From positions 496,001 through 560,000 of the forward strand of contig PTFA01000159.1 of the NCBI GenBank assembly GCA_003342895.1: a stretch of 64,000 bases of DNA. The letters run 5' to 3'. The first letter of the stretch is position 1, and each line of letters begins with the position of its first letter. Position numbers and translations under genes: made by a program. The notes below the pieces were generated by a model that saw nothing but the letters and a program-made list of their open reading frames with translations, was not told the DNA's origin and searched no databases. Origin of the DNA: Casuarius casuarius (Eukaryota; Chordata; Aves; Casuariiformes; Casuariidae). Positions 25,215-35,644 of this stretch are shown here, one piece after another.

Positions 25215-27685
25215 TAGAGAAACAATTATTGTTATTTTTTTCTTACAGTTTGATTTCACTGAAATATGATGATTACTGAAAGTAACTATTCTCCTGCTGT
25301 ATCAGAAGTAAGAAGTCACGCTTAGATCTGCTTATAACCACTAACTGATGATAAAGCTAGAGGAAATGGATGACAAAACATTTTATGAAGCTTTTGAAAG
25401 AAGGGAGGTGCATTTAGAAGAGTATTTGTTTTTCCATTTGTTTTCAATGCAGGATCCAACCTATCCAGAATCATAAGCGTTCCTTTTTAATTTATAGCCA
25501 GGGTGAATTTGGATTCCTGACAAACCAGCTATCCAGTATGAGTTGGGAAGGAAAATATTTTGCTGGAACTAGGGCAGAAATACACTGTACCAGGAAAATG
25601 TGAAGGGTGAAGGTCTTTTGGACATGGCAATAAATCTTGCTGCTGCCCTACCCAGTGAGAGGTATAGTCCTGTTTTCCTGGGCTAGCAGAAGGTGAATGC
25701 CGTTTGCCTTTCCATCTTGCTTCCTCTGGTGTATCTGGAAGCTGCAGTGCTCTTGTCTCTGCCCCGACCTTAAATAAGTTACTACAGCCTTCTCTCCCTA
25801 TGTTTAAATTGGGTTTTGTGATACTCACTTTCCTTTTTACGAGACAGTGTGAGGTCTATTTATGTGTAGAACCGTCCCTCTTACTTATCCCAAAACAACC
25901 AAGTTATGAAGATAGAAGTGTTTGCAAGGAGAAGCACATGCTTATACTTTTCTGACTCTATTATTCAGGAATTTTCTAGTGACCTACAATTCACTTTTTC
26001 TGTTCTGGTTTTGTGAAATACTGTAGGCAGCTTTTAGCACGCTTTGATCCAAACTGAAAGCAATCTGTCTGGTCACAGATCATGTTTCTAGATCTGGGGC
26101 AAACAGATATATTGGCAGCTGCTAGGGCTATGAGGACACAGATGCTGTTTGTATGTTTTCATGTCTTCGTTTTGTTATAAATGACCTTGTAAGACTGGTT
26201 CAGTGTAGCCCTTCTCTTCTCCCAGAAACCCGCTCTCTTCTGTTTCCAACTGTATCTTGTGTTTCAAAACCCTCTCCCCGCCCCGCCTTGGGACAGTGAG
26301 GGGAAAAAGTTTCTAACAGTGCCATGTTAAATCTAATGTTCTACTAGATAAGATATATACAAAGCAGATTGAATGTCAATAATGTTGAACATTGATTCTT
26401 CATCAGTTTCTGTTTTTTCTGCTAAGATACTGTGTATGGTGAACAGCCTTGTCAATAACTGAATTCAATAGAGTTTAAGTAGTGGAAGAAGCACTTGCAG
26501 GTTTAGTTTGTTTTTAGATTGTTTTTCTAAGGAGGTGTGTAGTTTCCACTTTTTTCAGTCCCAGCAAGTGTGATGTTTTGTAAGCTTTAAAGGACTTGTC
26601 AATTCACAATTAGGTAAGAGACTGTTTATCATGCTTTATCAGGAACAGAAAAAATACGCAGGGGATGGAGAAACTGAGTTTGTTAGAGTTTCAGCATAAA
26701 AGGTGAAGGAAACAGTAGTCTGTCATGATTAGGGATGAATGAACAGGTATGGAGTAAATAAGATTTTCCAGCTGTTGCAACTAACATAGCTTCTAAATCT
26801 TCGGATAAAACTTATTTAACCCTAATGACCTGGCTAATACCCAGTAATAGATTAGCCATTCCTAGTGTGTGAAGGTGTCTTTTCAGAAGTGCTGTGGCAG
26901 AAAGGTTGACAAAAGATTGCAACTTGGTTTCCTCCTGCTTTGAAGTGCTCCTGCTTTGCAGTCCTGCTCCGACCCATTTCCCTCCAGCATGTGGTGCCTG
27001 GGCTTGGGTGAAAACTGAATCTTTTCTTGTTGCCCTGGTTGATACAGGGCTTTTAATGTCATCTCACTTGCATGAATTCTCAGTGATGAGGGAAAAACTA
27101 ATGGTTTTTGTCACTCTGAATATGACACTGGAAGGCATCTTGAAGAGAAGTTGCCATCTCAGCAAAATATAAACCTGAAAGTTTGAAGTGTGTTAGGCTG
27201 ACATTTAATGTTTAGTACTAAATAAGGGAAGAAACAGCTAACTAAAAAAAGGGAGGAAAGGAATTGTTCAGACTTTTGTCCCATTGACATCTGACCAGTC
27301 TCCCACTTTTATTTTAAATATTTCCATTAGCCATGTTTTGGCATTGCCAAATTGAAAATGTATAGGTACATGCACTTTCATATACGTTTATAAATGTTCT
27401 TCTCATGAATCATAACTCAGAGCATTGTGGGAAATGAATGGGAAATACATTATTATGTCCTCTAGATTTTAATTCTATGATAATGTTTCCTTAGCAATTT
27501 GGGTAAGAATATGGGGTCACTTCTCATGTTTTTTAGGTGGATCTTTTTACAGGAAGGTTACTTAGTTCTCTTTGCAGTTTTTAAAGTCTGAGGCAAATGG
27601 CCCCCATATTGTTAGGGACCCTAGCACAATAACCACTGACTTTGTAGTGACAATTTATATCTTCTATGAAATTGAAGTCTGATTC
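25215..27685. other. AT-rich noncoding stretch
   Basis: No gene seen. Frames of up to 99 codons have no known domain. One ATTCTATGA word at 27473 recalls the CR1 3' tail but has no CR1 body upstream (see rejected items). Confidence 0.7.
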
Positions 27686-27687
27686 AC

Positions 27688-27742
27688 CACTTACTGATGT
27701 CAAGGATTCTCATCAGTTTCAATAGGCTGGGGTCAGCATTTC
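27688..27742 (+). repeat. decayed amniote interspersed repeat
   Basis: 'TCATCAGTTTCAATAGGCTG' followed by 'GGGTCAGCA' matches the pattern 'cattgacttcaatggg...ggatcag' of the ancient sauropsid repeat. Ends are approximate. Confidence 0.4.
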
Positions 27743-27751
27743 TTTGAAATA

Positions 27752-27838
27752 CTAAGGGTGAATCTTCTGGTTTTTCTTTTATTACTCCATTTGCTAAGGG
27801 TGATTCTTCTGGTTTTTCTTTTTCTTTTATTATTCCAT
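27752..27838. repeat. ~40-bp tandem duplication
   Basis: CTAAGGGTGAATCTTCTGG at 27752 is repeated from 27794 as CTAAGGGTGATTCTTCTGG. Both copies end in ATTA(C/T)TCCAT (ATTACTCCAT at 27781-27790, ATTATTCCAT at 27829-27838). The second copy carries an extra TTTTCT-type insertion. The high identity suggests a fairly recent event. Confidence 0.9.
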
Positions 27839-27839
27839 T

Positions 27840-28655
27840 AAGTATAGGACATGATGTTTGGGAGGTTAAAAAAAAGAATTGTTTTCCTGTGAAATTTGTT
27901 GTTTAGGAGAGCAATGGATTGTCTTTCATAATGAATTCAGTAAGTGCTTGGAAACTTGTCCATGCCTCTAGCTCTCTCATGCATTTTCTGTTAAAATATT
28001 CATATCCAGGAGATACCTTGGGATAGGCCAACAACATTCAAAACAGCTGCGAATCTTACCTGCTTTTTATTCTCAGGAGGTCTCAATAGTCCTTTTCTTT
28101 GTGAAATCCACAGCGGTTCAGGTGGACTACAGCAGCGAAATTGGTCATGTTTTATGTGGCAGATACAGAGTTGAGCAAAAAAGCTGCAGGTGATGCAAAC
28201 AAAAACCATCTCTTTTATTATTACTTTGGGAAATGACTCCTTTTCAGTGGGCAACTAGCATTTAATGAATAAGGCAAATTGTGATGAACAGAAAGAAGCA
28301 GAATCATTTCTTTCATCTTGATCCTCTATTGAAAATGCAGAAATAGCTGGGGTAATTTGTTGCTCTGTGTCCGCTCTGTGTTTTTCTGATGTTTTAAAGA
28401 GTCAAACAAAGTACATATTGGGTGTAATTATGCTCTGACTGTAATCATGAGATACAGCTTTCCTCAAATATACATAACCTTTGCTGCCTCTTATGCCTTA
28501 GCTACTGTCTACTTCTAGATAACTAACAAACAAACACCTTGAAAAGCCTTTGAAAAGATTACAAATTGGCACTGAAAGTGTTTCATCCACTCAGGATCTG
28601 CTGGGCTACTGGAGAAACAACAATAAAAGAAAACCCAGTCCCCCCCACCTCGCCC
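27840..28655. other. noncoding stretch
   Basis: No gene seen. One 84-codon minus-strand frame (28000-28254) has no recognisable domain. Confidence 0.7.
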
Positions 28656-28659
28656 GATG

Positions 28660-28790
28660 AATTGACTTCAGTAAGGCCTGTAATCCTTATCTGTGTAGCT
28701 TTGGGCATGGGACTAATCTCATTGAAGTCGTAGGCCCCTTGCATGCTTGTGCATGCCAGTCAGTGAGTTGCTGGGTTGAAGCCTGAGTGA
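28660..28790. repeat. decayed amniote interspersed repeat
   Basis: 'GAATTGACTTCAGTAAGGCC', then 'GGGACTAATCTCATTGAAGT' and 'CGTAGGCCCCTTGCATGCTT', show the 'gacttcaatggg' and 'gggactactcacattgaagtc' words of the common ancient sauropsid repeat, in the right order. Diverged but among the clearest of these copies in the window. Confidence 0.5.
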
Positions 28791-28910
28791 TTGAGGTGTT
28801 CGTCATAGAGATTTGTGACAAAAATTAACTAATCCCTAACATCCTTTAGGACAAGCAGTGCAGGCAGCATGTCAGCTCTTTTGAGGCCTGAAATCTTTTT
28901 TTCCCAACAG

Positions 28911-28984
28911 CCTCCAGGAGGGACAGAGCCAGCGGGCATCTCCAGACAGACACGAGCATTTCCTTGTCTGTGGGGAGAAGAAAG
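28911..28984 (+). other. acceptor/donor-bounded segment, possible exon
   Basis: The pyrimidine-rich site TTTTTTTCCCAACAG (ending 28910) resembles a splice acceptor, and AAAG|GTATAA at 28984/28985 a moderate donor. The 74 bases between are open in all three plus-strand frames. No protein match is recognised. It could be a noncoding-RNA exon or simply chance. Confidence 0.15.
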
Positions 28985-29091
28985 GTATAAATTGAAAAGT
29001 TACTGCCACCATGTACGATCAAAGAAACTGGCAAAGAAAACACTATCTCAGGGTCTGAGCTGGATCTTTTTATTTTTCCAAACTCTTATTT

Positions 29092-29105
29092 AAAAAAAAA
29101 AAAAA
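29092..29105. repeat. A14 homopolymer
   Basis: Uninterrupted A-run. It directly precedes the amniote repeat fragment. No retrogene body or target-site duplication was seen. Confidence 0.9.
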
Positions 29106-29106
29106 G

Positions 29107-29170
29107 AATTCATTGAAGTCCATGGTAAGAACCCTACTGATTTAGCAGGTCTTGGATCAGACCCCTGCTT
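29107..29170 (+). repeat. decayed amniote interspersed repeat
   Basis: 'TTCATTGAAGTCCATGGTAA', then 'CTTGGATCAGACCCCTG', matches the 'cattgaagtcaatggg...ggatcaggccc' pattern well. It is the best preserved of these fragments in the window. Confidence 0.55.
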
Positions 29171-30602
29171 TCCTTTTATCTTTTTTTTAATCCTTGTAAT
29201 ATTTATTCCAAGGAGGTTCAACTAAAACACCAAAGCTTAATAGCAACATTTTGTTTTGTATGAGTATTTCTACCTGGAGCTCAGTGAAACTGATTACTAC
29301 TTGCATCAAGAAACAAGAAAGAACTGACAGTTGACTTTCCTAAATATCGGTGCTTTAAAAAATGAATATTTCCTGCTTCAGAAACATGCTGAATGAAATT
29401 CATGTCTCATTTATCACTTAAATAGTAATAACAGTGTTTGCTCCATGCTGCGGGCTGGATTCTGACATAGGTGGATTGACAATGTTCTCTCAGCGGAAGC
29501 AATAAACAGATCAATAACAAAATGTAGCCTGGGGGGCCGGAGGTGCGACAAGTCAACCATGATTTCAGAGTCTTGCTGGGACCCTTATTAAACTCATTTG
29601 TACTTCTGAAAACAACCGATGCCTCATTGGGTTAAAGGTAGCTGCAAAATATTGGTCTGAAGAAAGCATGAATTGTATCAACGCCCCAATGCAGCAGGGC
29701 TGCTTGAAAGCAGCCTGATGCTCTTTTGGAAGATGCAGTGAAATCTAAAATGTAATTAACTAAAAAGCCAACGTTTTCTTTGATTTTTTTTTTCCTTCAT
29801 CTTTCCCACAACTATTTATTTGCCAGTCATGGGTTCGATCGTGCCCTTTTCTTTCTTAGGGGAAGAAGGAAAATCAGATGTTTACCAGCCCTGTCATTCC
29901 CTTCTCTATTTACTCCCCACTAACTGACAGCAACTCACCTCCTGGGGGAAGGGAATATTTTGCTCCTTCTAGTTGCTTTGTGGGAAGGAAGTGATAATAA
30001 GAGGTTCAGCCCTGCACTGTCTCCTGCTGAATGAAGGAGCCGGCTGACCGCAAGGCTTTTGGGAAGAAACTGCGCTCTTTCAAGGCAGCAGTAACTAAGG
30101 CTTTTGCTTTTTCCCCGGTCAGGGGCTGTGTCTCAGTTACAGTGCCTTGGAGGGGGACTTGGTTGCTGCTTTTTCCCAAGAGGTGTACCTAAAGCCACAA
30201 GCTACCCTGAAATGTTTTGCTCATTTTTCAGCATAGAAAAGTAAGAATGTCTCTGATTTGAAGGTCAGCAAGGGTGAAGGACTGCTAGGCTTGAGTACCA
30301 GATGTCTTTATCTTTTTAGCAGACTTCTGTGGACAAGGATGAGATCACTAACAGAAGAAACTGCGTTTTTTCAGGAGAAGCTCAGGTAGCTACTGAGGTG
30401 TTAACCACAGGCACTTCCGTGAGCAGAGCGTGGCCATTCTTCATTCTTTCCAGATGAAATTCCTTGTTCTTCTGGAAATGCCACTTTACCATCTAATGCT
30501 CGGCATGCTAAAATGAAATACTGGCCGCTCTGAAAGTTCTCTCTCCAGCAGCTTGATCAAGATGGGTGCTGAGCTCAGTTTCACATGTCTTTTTGGAACA
30601 AC

Positions 30603-30620
30603 TTTTTTTTTTTTTTTTTT
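30603..30620. repeat. T18 homopolymer
   Basis: Uninterrupted T-run with no recognisable retroposon body on either side. Confidence 0.95.
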
Positions 30621-30749
30621 AATGAAAGTAAGAAGTGACTCTCTAAGGAAAGAATTTACCCATACTATGTACAGCTGTGCTACTTCCCTAGCTCTTAGCT
30701 TTGTCTCAAGTTTAGTACTATTTCATAAGGATTATTATGAGTTAGGTGG

Positions 30750-30810
30750 AAACTCAGTGGGACTAATATGTTTAATACATGTCTTTCAATCAAAGACCTG
30801 ATTATGCCTG
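30750..30810. repeat. possible decayed amniote repeat
   Basis: 'AACTCAGTGGGACTAATATG' with 'CAAAGACCTGATTATGCC' further on recalls 'gtcaatgggactac...gcaggatcagg' of the ancient sauropsid repeat. Weak. Confidence 0.25.
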
Positions 30811-32342
30811 TTTCTACCCAAGAAAGGCTAGTCAGAAATTTAAAAGCTCTATGCAAAGTGGCTTCAGCTGCTTATTATCTTTGGAAGCTTGGCAGTGAGG
30901 GGGTGATAAACAGTGATCAATCAAAAGAAAAGTAGACAGTCTGAAGCAGGCACATACCCTGATATAGCAGGTGTGTATTTCTAAAAGCAGCCTGCAAAAC
31001 CCCATTTGGGATCACAGCATTAGGTGAAAAGTTCTGCACTGTGGGAGGCTATCTCATCTTGTGAGATTTCTCCTACGTTCAAGAAATGCAGATCCCATGC
31101 ATTCCTGCAAAACAGCAGGACTGCATCAACCATGATTTCGGCCTCAGTTTCCTCGACTGGACCTACAAGGCCTCAAGCACTGGCTAGCCACTGCTGATGT
31201 CTCTGACTGAAGATTAGCTAGACTGCTAGTAGAAACCCACAGTGCCAATTAAGGACTTAGTGACTAAAGGGAAGTTGGAAGAATCTAGCTGCAAATTTTG
31301 CATGGATTATTTTATTTTTAACTGAATTCACTTCAGAGTGCACACAGAATATTCTGTCACAAAAGGTTACATTTGCAAAGCACTTAATTCCATAGGGTTT
31401 TAGATATTGATTTAAATTGGAGTCATACAGCAGGAAGTTGTTTGAAAATATAGGAGAAAAATTAGCCTAGGAGTCAGAAAAATAAATCAGATACAGGGTA
31501 GCTTGGAGATGACCCAGAAAAGAGCACAGCTGTTTTCTGTTTAAAAGAAGAACGTCTTGTTCAAAAGAAAAAATAAATAGCCATAAAAAATGTCTGCGCA
31601 TAAAGAAAGTTTATGTTCAGTGATATATCACTCAGCATAGACATATAAATAGCTTATCCACAGCATTTAACTTGGTGAGATGGAAGCTAAAAGAGAGGAA
31701 CGGTACAGAGAAATAGGCATCAGATTTGCGGTAAAGTCATCAAATTCATCTGGGATACAATGGAGAAATAGTACAAAACACCCTACTCCTGGATTTTGGT
31801 GACTATCTAAACAACTGCAAATAGATGCATGTAATGAGTCCCATTATTTTATGACTACTCACATGCAATTACTGATAAACATGAATACATGCAGATCTGT
31901 ATATTCATTTCAGCATACACAGAAAAAGGATAATTATATACTGTATCCAAAATCATTGTTACATCTCAATGGTAATCAGATTCTTAATTTGTTAAAAAGT
32001 ATAACTTAGCATAGTGTATAGAAAGTTCATAAAAGTTCAAAGGAAAAATAAAAAGATAAATAAAACTTTGTGTTCTAGGAGATAATGTTTCTACTTTTCA
32101 CTGGATGAAAGTAGCTCTTAAAATAGTCTGTAGCCAGAGTGTCTTTACCAGACAAATGTATGAAAAAATGTTAGCCTTCCATTTCAGAGCAGAAACTTTC
32201 ATTTTCCTGATTGTAATCAAGGTAGCTGGCATAACTCAATCTGGTATACATACAGCTAGGAAGAAGCGCTTTTAATGCAGAGGTGGTGGTGCTTAGTGGT
32301 GTTGCAGCTTTGTAACATATAATACCATATGTTGGTATACCA

Positions 32343-32368
32343 TTGATTTCAGCTGTTGATTTCAGCTA
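32343..32368. repeat. 13-bp direct duplication
   Basis: TTGATTTCAGCTG is followed at once by TTGATTTCAGCTA. A short slippage duplication. Confidence 0.9.
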
Positions 32369-33662
32369 AGTGAATGTTTTGGACTTGATGAAAAACAAAG
32401 AGCTCACCAAACTTCACAAAGATGTTCTCCATTATCTTAATTTTCTGAAATTTAATTCATGAAATTTTTTTTCCCTATAAGATTTCCGAGTATTTTGCAC
32501 AATGACAACATTTGCATTATCTTGTTGATACATTAAGTGGTGGCCAAGTTTACTTTTCATCTTGTAGCGCTATCCTAGATACAGCTTTTTTTTCTCTTTC
32601 AAAATACTAAAGCAAAGTTACAAATAAAAAACAGAAATAATCTAAGACCTCTGATAACCCAAGGAGGCCAAGAAAATGAAATATTCTCAGTATCCTAGCC
32701 TATTTCACAGAGTAGGTGGGTGATGCCACATACACACACCTTTAGTTACAGATACAGACAGATGAAAGCAGTGAATGCTTCAGGGTGTTCACCATGTCAT
32801 TTGGGAAGACATTGCAAAGAATAATCATCAAGTCACAAAGTAATCAGAAAAAAGTATCATTTGACTTCCAGAGTAACTCTTTGGTTCAATATGGAAATAT
32901 ACCGGCATTTGTTAATGATGAATGGTCATAATGAACAGTGCTGAACTGTATTTATTTATTATTTTCCTCTCCAAAGAATTGAGATTGGCTGATCTTGTAG
33001 GATATTGCCTGACTCTTTATGGTACTTTATCATCAGGCTTAGTTTCCTAAATCGTAATGTTTTCTGATTTGCTTCATTACATAAGATATTTTCACCTTGA
33101 TTTTTTTTAAAGTGGTCACACACCAGTGCAAACATTATACTACAGAAAAAGATTTTTGGACAAGAGAAAAATTACTTTGTTGTTTAAATTGAATGTCTAT
33201 GTACTGAATAATAATTCCCTTTAGTAATTAGCTTTCAAAATAGACCTGGTATGATGGATAAACTAACAAAGAAAATGAATTTGTTCTGCTATCATTCATG
33301 TGATTTTGATTTATAGTATATTATTGGAAAGAATATTTGATGAGATTAAATTTCTGAAGGATAATTCAGTAGCATATGTATAAGACAGAACAAAAGTGAA
33401 ATTGTATTCTTTAAAAGTTGCAAATTGTAGGTGGAAGGTTGCCATCAAATATTTTTTACCTATTCAGTAAAAAACATGTAGAGATTTTCTTTCTGTCTTA
33501 GTGGACTGTTGGTATCATTAAGATTATGTGCCAGGTTCCATTATAAAACTCTCTCTCATTTTATGTTTATCAAACTTCAAAATCATGGAGGTGAAATATG
33601 CATAAGGTCTTCTGAAGGCTATTTGTAACATCACTTGCTAATAGGAGGTCAAAATGATGCAG

Positions 33663-33712
33663 TCAATAAATTGTTTTTGCCTTCACATCAATAAATTGTT
33701 TTTGCCTTCACA
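33663..33712. repeat. perfect 25-bp tandem duplication
   Basis: A 25-base unit beginning TCAATAAATTG and ending CCTTCACA occurs at 33663-33687 and again, identical, at 33688-33712, then begins a third time (TCA). Complete identity suggests a recent duplication or an assembly artefact. Confidence 0.97.
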
Positions 33713-33715
33713 TCA

Positions 33716-34280
33716 CCATACTAAAGACCCAGTCCTTGCTTTTGTGTCTTTTTAATATCAATTTTGACATGACAAAGCAACAGTTTTAGTTTGAAATATA
33801 CTACACTTAATCTTTAGAAGAATATTTTTTTCTTTTTGTGGAAAGAGCAAGTCTAGAACTATCTCAGGTAAATCAGCATAATTCCAATGATTTCAATAAT
33901 TAAAACAAAGTAAAGCTACTTCCCTAACTTAATCGTTTATATTGTATTAGCCATATTTATGAATATTGTGGAATTAATGATGCTTTTCTAATTTACACTA
34001 GTAAAGGTTCAGTATAGTGCCCAATATATATAATTGGCATGGAGTGAATGTCACTCTCTTTTGATAAGGGTAGTTTTCCTCCTGTGCCATTCATTACAAT
34101 ACATGACATGACTGCGTATTTTATTAGGGCCGCATTGACTGAGCATCAGAGAGTAAAGAACAGGAAACCAGAAGCCCCATGCCTGCAGTTTAACTCAAAA
34201 GCTGAACTTGTTCTGTGGTCAAAATAATTCCAACCTGCCCAAGATGACAGCTGAGCAAAACACAAGGCCAGCTTGAGACA
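33716..34280. other. noncoding stretch
   Basis: No gene seen. At about 33859-33905 'CTCAGGTAAATCAGCATAAT' with 'CCAATGATTTCAAT' resembles a decayed amniote repeat ('gtaaatcagcatagctccattgacttcaatgg'). Confidence 0.6.
33859..33915 (+). repeat. decayed amniote interspersed repeat
   Basis: The words GTAAATCAGCATAATTCCAA and TGATTTCAAT occur in the order seen in the widespread sauropsid repeat 'gtaaatcagcatagctccattgacttcaatgg'. Most positions agree by eye. Confidence 0.5.
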
Positions 34281-34282
34281 GA

Positions 34283-34306
34283 GTGTGTGTGCGCGTGCAC
34301 ACACAC
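34283..34306. repeat. GT/GC/CA near-palindrome, Z-DNA-prone
   Basis: GTGTGTGTGC (34283-34292) and GCACACACAC (34297-34306) are perfect reverse complements around a GCGT centre. The whole 24 bases alternate purine and pyrimidine, which favours left-handed Z-DNA or a cruciform under supercoiling. It is unlike an ordinary (GT)n microsatellite because the phase flips at the centre. Confidence 0.9.
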
Positions 34307-34309
34307 ATA

Positions 34310-35035
34310 CATGAGTGCAGGTGATGAGAAGAGAAAGAAGTGGTGAAAGAGAAAGGATTATAATTGTTTTGAACACAGCTGTTATGGGAAATGAAATTAC
34401 TCCCTTTTCCCCAACAAATCAAATTATTAGGAAAAAAAAGTAATAATTATGAAGTCTGCTAACCTGAATGCAAGACACTGACCTTCTTAGCTCCTCTGTA
34501 TTGCAATAAACATTTTATGACTGTGAATAGCATTGATAAGAGCTAAACCTCACACGTATGCACACATATGTGCACCTCCAGAGGGGAAAAAGCACTGCAG
34601 TGCATCAGGCACCTGAGGTATTATTCCAGCAGAGGAATAGGAGAGATACTGGTGTGTGTGTTTACTGGTGTATGTTAAAAAACCTCTCAAGTCTGAGGAA
34701 GGACTGTTCATAATCTCCCTGCACTTGAAGAAGATGGGCATCTAATTGGAGAATGTGGACTAATTCAAATTTGTGCCAAGGTATTAGCGATGCTGGATTT
34801 TAATGCTCTGTGTGTGATGAATAATTACATTAATCAAGCACTGGCTATTTACTTTCCTTAAGCAATCAGGAACTCTGTGAATGGATTCTAGTTGTGAATT
34901 ATTCTCTCATTTTTATTTCCTAGAACTTGGCATAATACAAAAATTGAGGTCAGTTGAAAGACATCTGCTGGTTTACAGAGGCTTTGGATTTCGCTCTGTA
35001 GGGATTGAACTGAATTATGGATACAATGATCAGGA
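34310..35035. other. noncoding stretch with a candidate conserved element
   Basis: No gene seen. Around 34780-34930 the sequence has homeodomain-like words (TAATTACATTAATCAAG) in a stretch without repeats, the usual look of an amniote conserved noncoding element. Conservation cannot be judged from one sequence. Confidence 0.5.
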
Positions 35036-35039
35036 GCCT

Positions 35040-35115
35040 TGAATCCCTCTCACATGTTCCTGACCTGTGTGCAAGATATTTCACCTCTTTGGGCTTCTCT
35101 CCCTCAGAACAGAAT
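35040..35115 (+). repeat. MIR-like SINE relic
   Basis: 'CTGACCTGTGTGCAAGATAT' then 'TTCACCTCTTTGGGCTTCTC' corresponds closely to the MIR core 'gtgaccttgggcaagtcacttaacctctctgggcctcagt'. Forward orientation. The ends are not visible. Confidence 0.6.
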
Positions 35116-35363
35116 GCAGCTCCATATATTATGTGCATTAGCCATCCTAAACGCCTGCTGTAAATCTCATGGAATGAGAGGAAATAAGCCTTTGGTTTAG
35201 GAAATATATGGGACAAGAAGAGAAAAAATCTATTAGGTAAAATGAATCTGCTCCCTTATGTAGGACAATTATAATTATTTGTCTTGTAGAACAATTTCTT
35301 TACAGATCATTTAAACTGTTAATTTATTAAACTATACAACAATACACTTATCTTCTAGTATTT

Positions 35364-35397
35364 ATTAATACTATTAATACTATTAATACTATTAATA
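35364..35397. repeat. 9-bp (ATTAATACT)n tandem repeat
   Basis: Three full ATTAATACT units at 35364, 35373 and 35382, then a partial unit from 35391. Confidence 0.95.
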
Positions 35398-35484
35398 TTA
35401 TGAAGAGGACAACATAGAGAGAAGAAGAAATAATGGAGTTAGGAACAATTTTAGGAAGAAGAATGATTTTGTGATTAATAGAGA

Positions 35485-35635
35485 CAGAAATCTCAGTTCA
35501 GCTTCTGCTCCTGTAGAAGTTCCCTAGGTAAATTCAGATAAACCGTCGAATACCTCAGTCCTCCATCTTTAGAATGGGTATAGTAATCTCTGCTTTTCTG
35601 GTATTAACTCTTTGGATTGTAAATGTTTTTAGGAC
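35485..35635 (+). repeat. MIR-like SINE relic, fairly complete
   Basis: The order 'TCAGTTCAGCTTCTGCTCCT', 'ACCTCAGTCCTCCATCTTTA', 'GAATGGGTATAGTAATCTCT' and 'TTGGATTGTAA' follows the MIR consensus: the part before the core, 'cctcagtttcctcatctgtaaaatggggataataat', and the trailing segment. It is about 150 bases long, in forward orientation, 0.4 kb from another MIR-like relic in the same orientation. Confidence 0.65.
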
Positions 35636-35644
35636 AAATTTACC

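Larger units (their letters stand above)
29175..33655. other. AT-rich noncoding stretch
   Basis: No gene seen. Contains a T18 run (30603-30620), a possible amniote repeat end near 30750-30810, a 13-bp duplication at 32343-32368 and small GC-richer patches around 29520-29560 and 30030-30200 that do not reach CpG-island density. Confidence 0.7.

Noticed and set aside
27465..27485. CR1 LINE 3' tail (ATTCTATGA)
   Set aside because: Only a single copy of the word and no CR1 body upstream.
28850..29105. Processed retrogene ending in the A14 run
   Set aside because: No long frame, no target-site duplication, and the A-run is followed directly by an old repeat fragment.
31126..31175. MIR core at GGCCTCAGTTTCCTCGACTGG
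   Set aside because: Only a short word matches. The sequence on both sides does not continue the MIR pattern.
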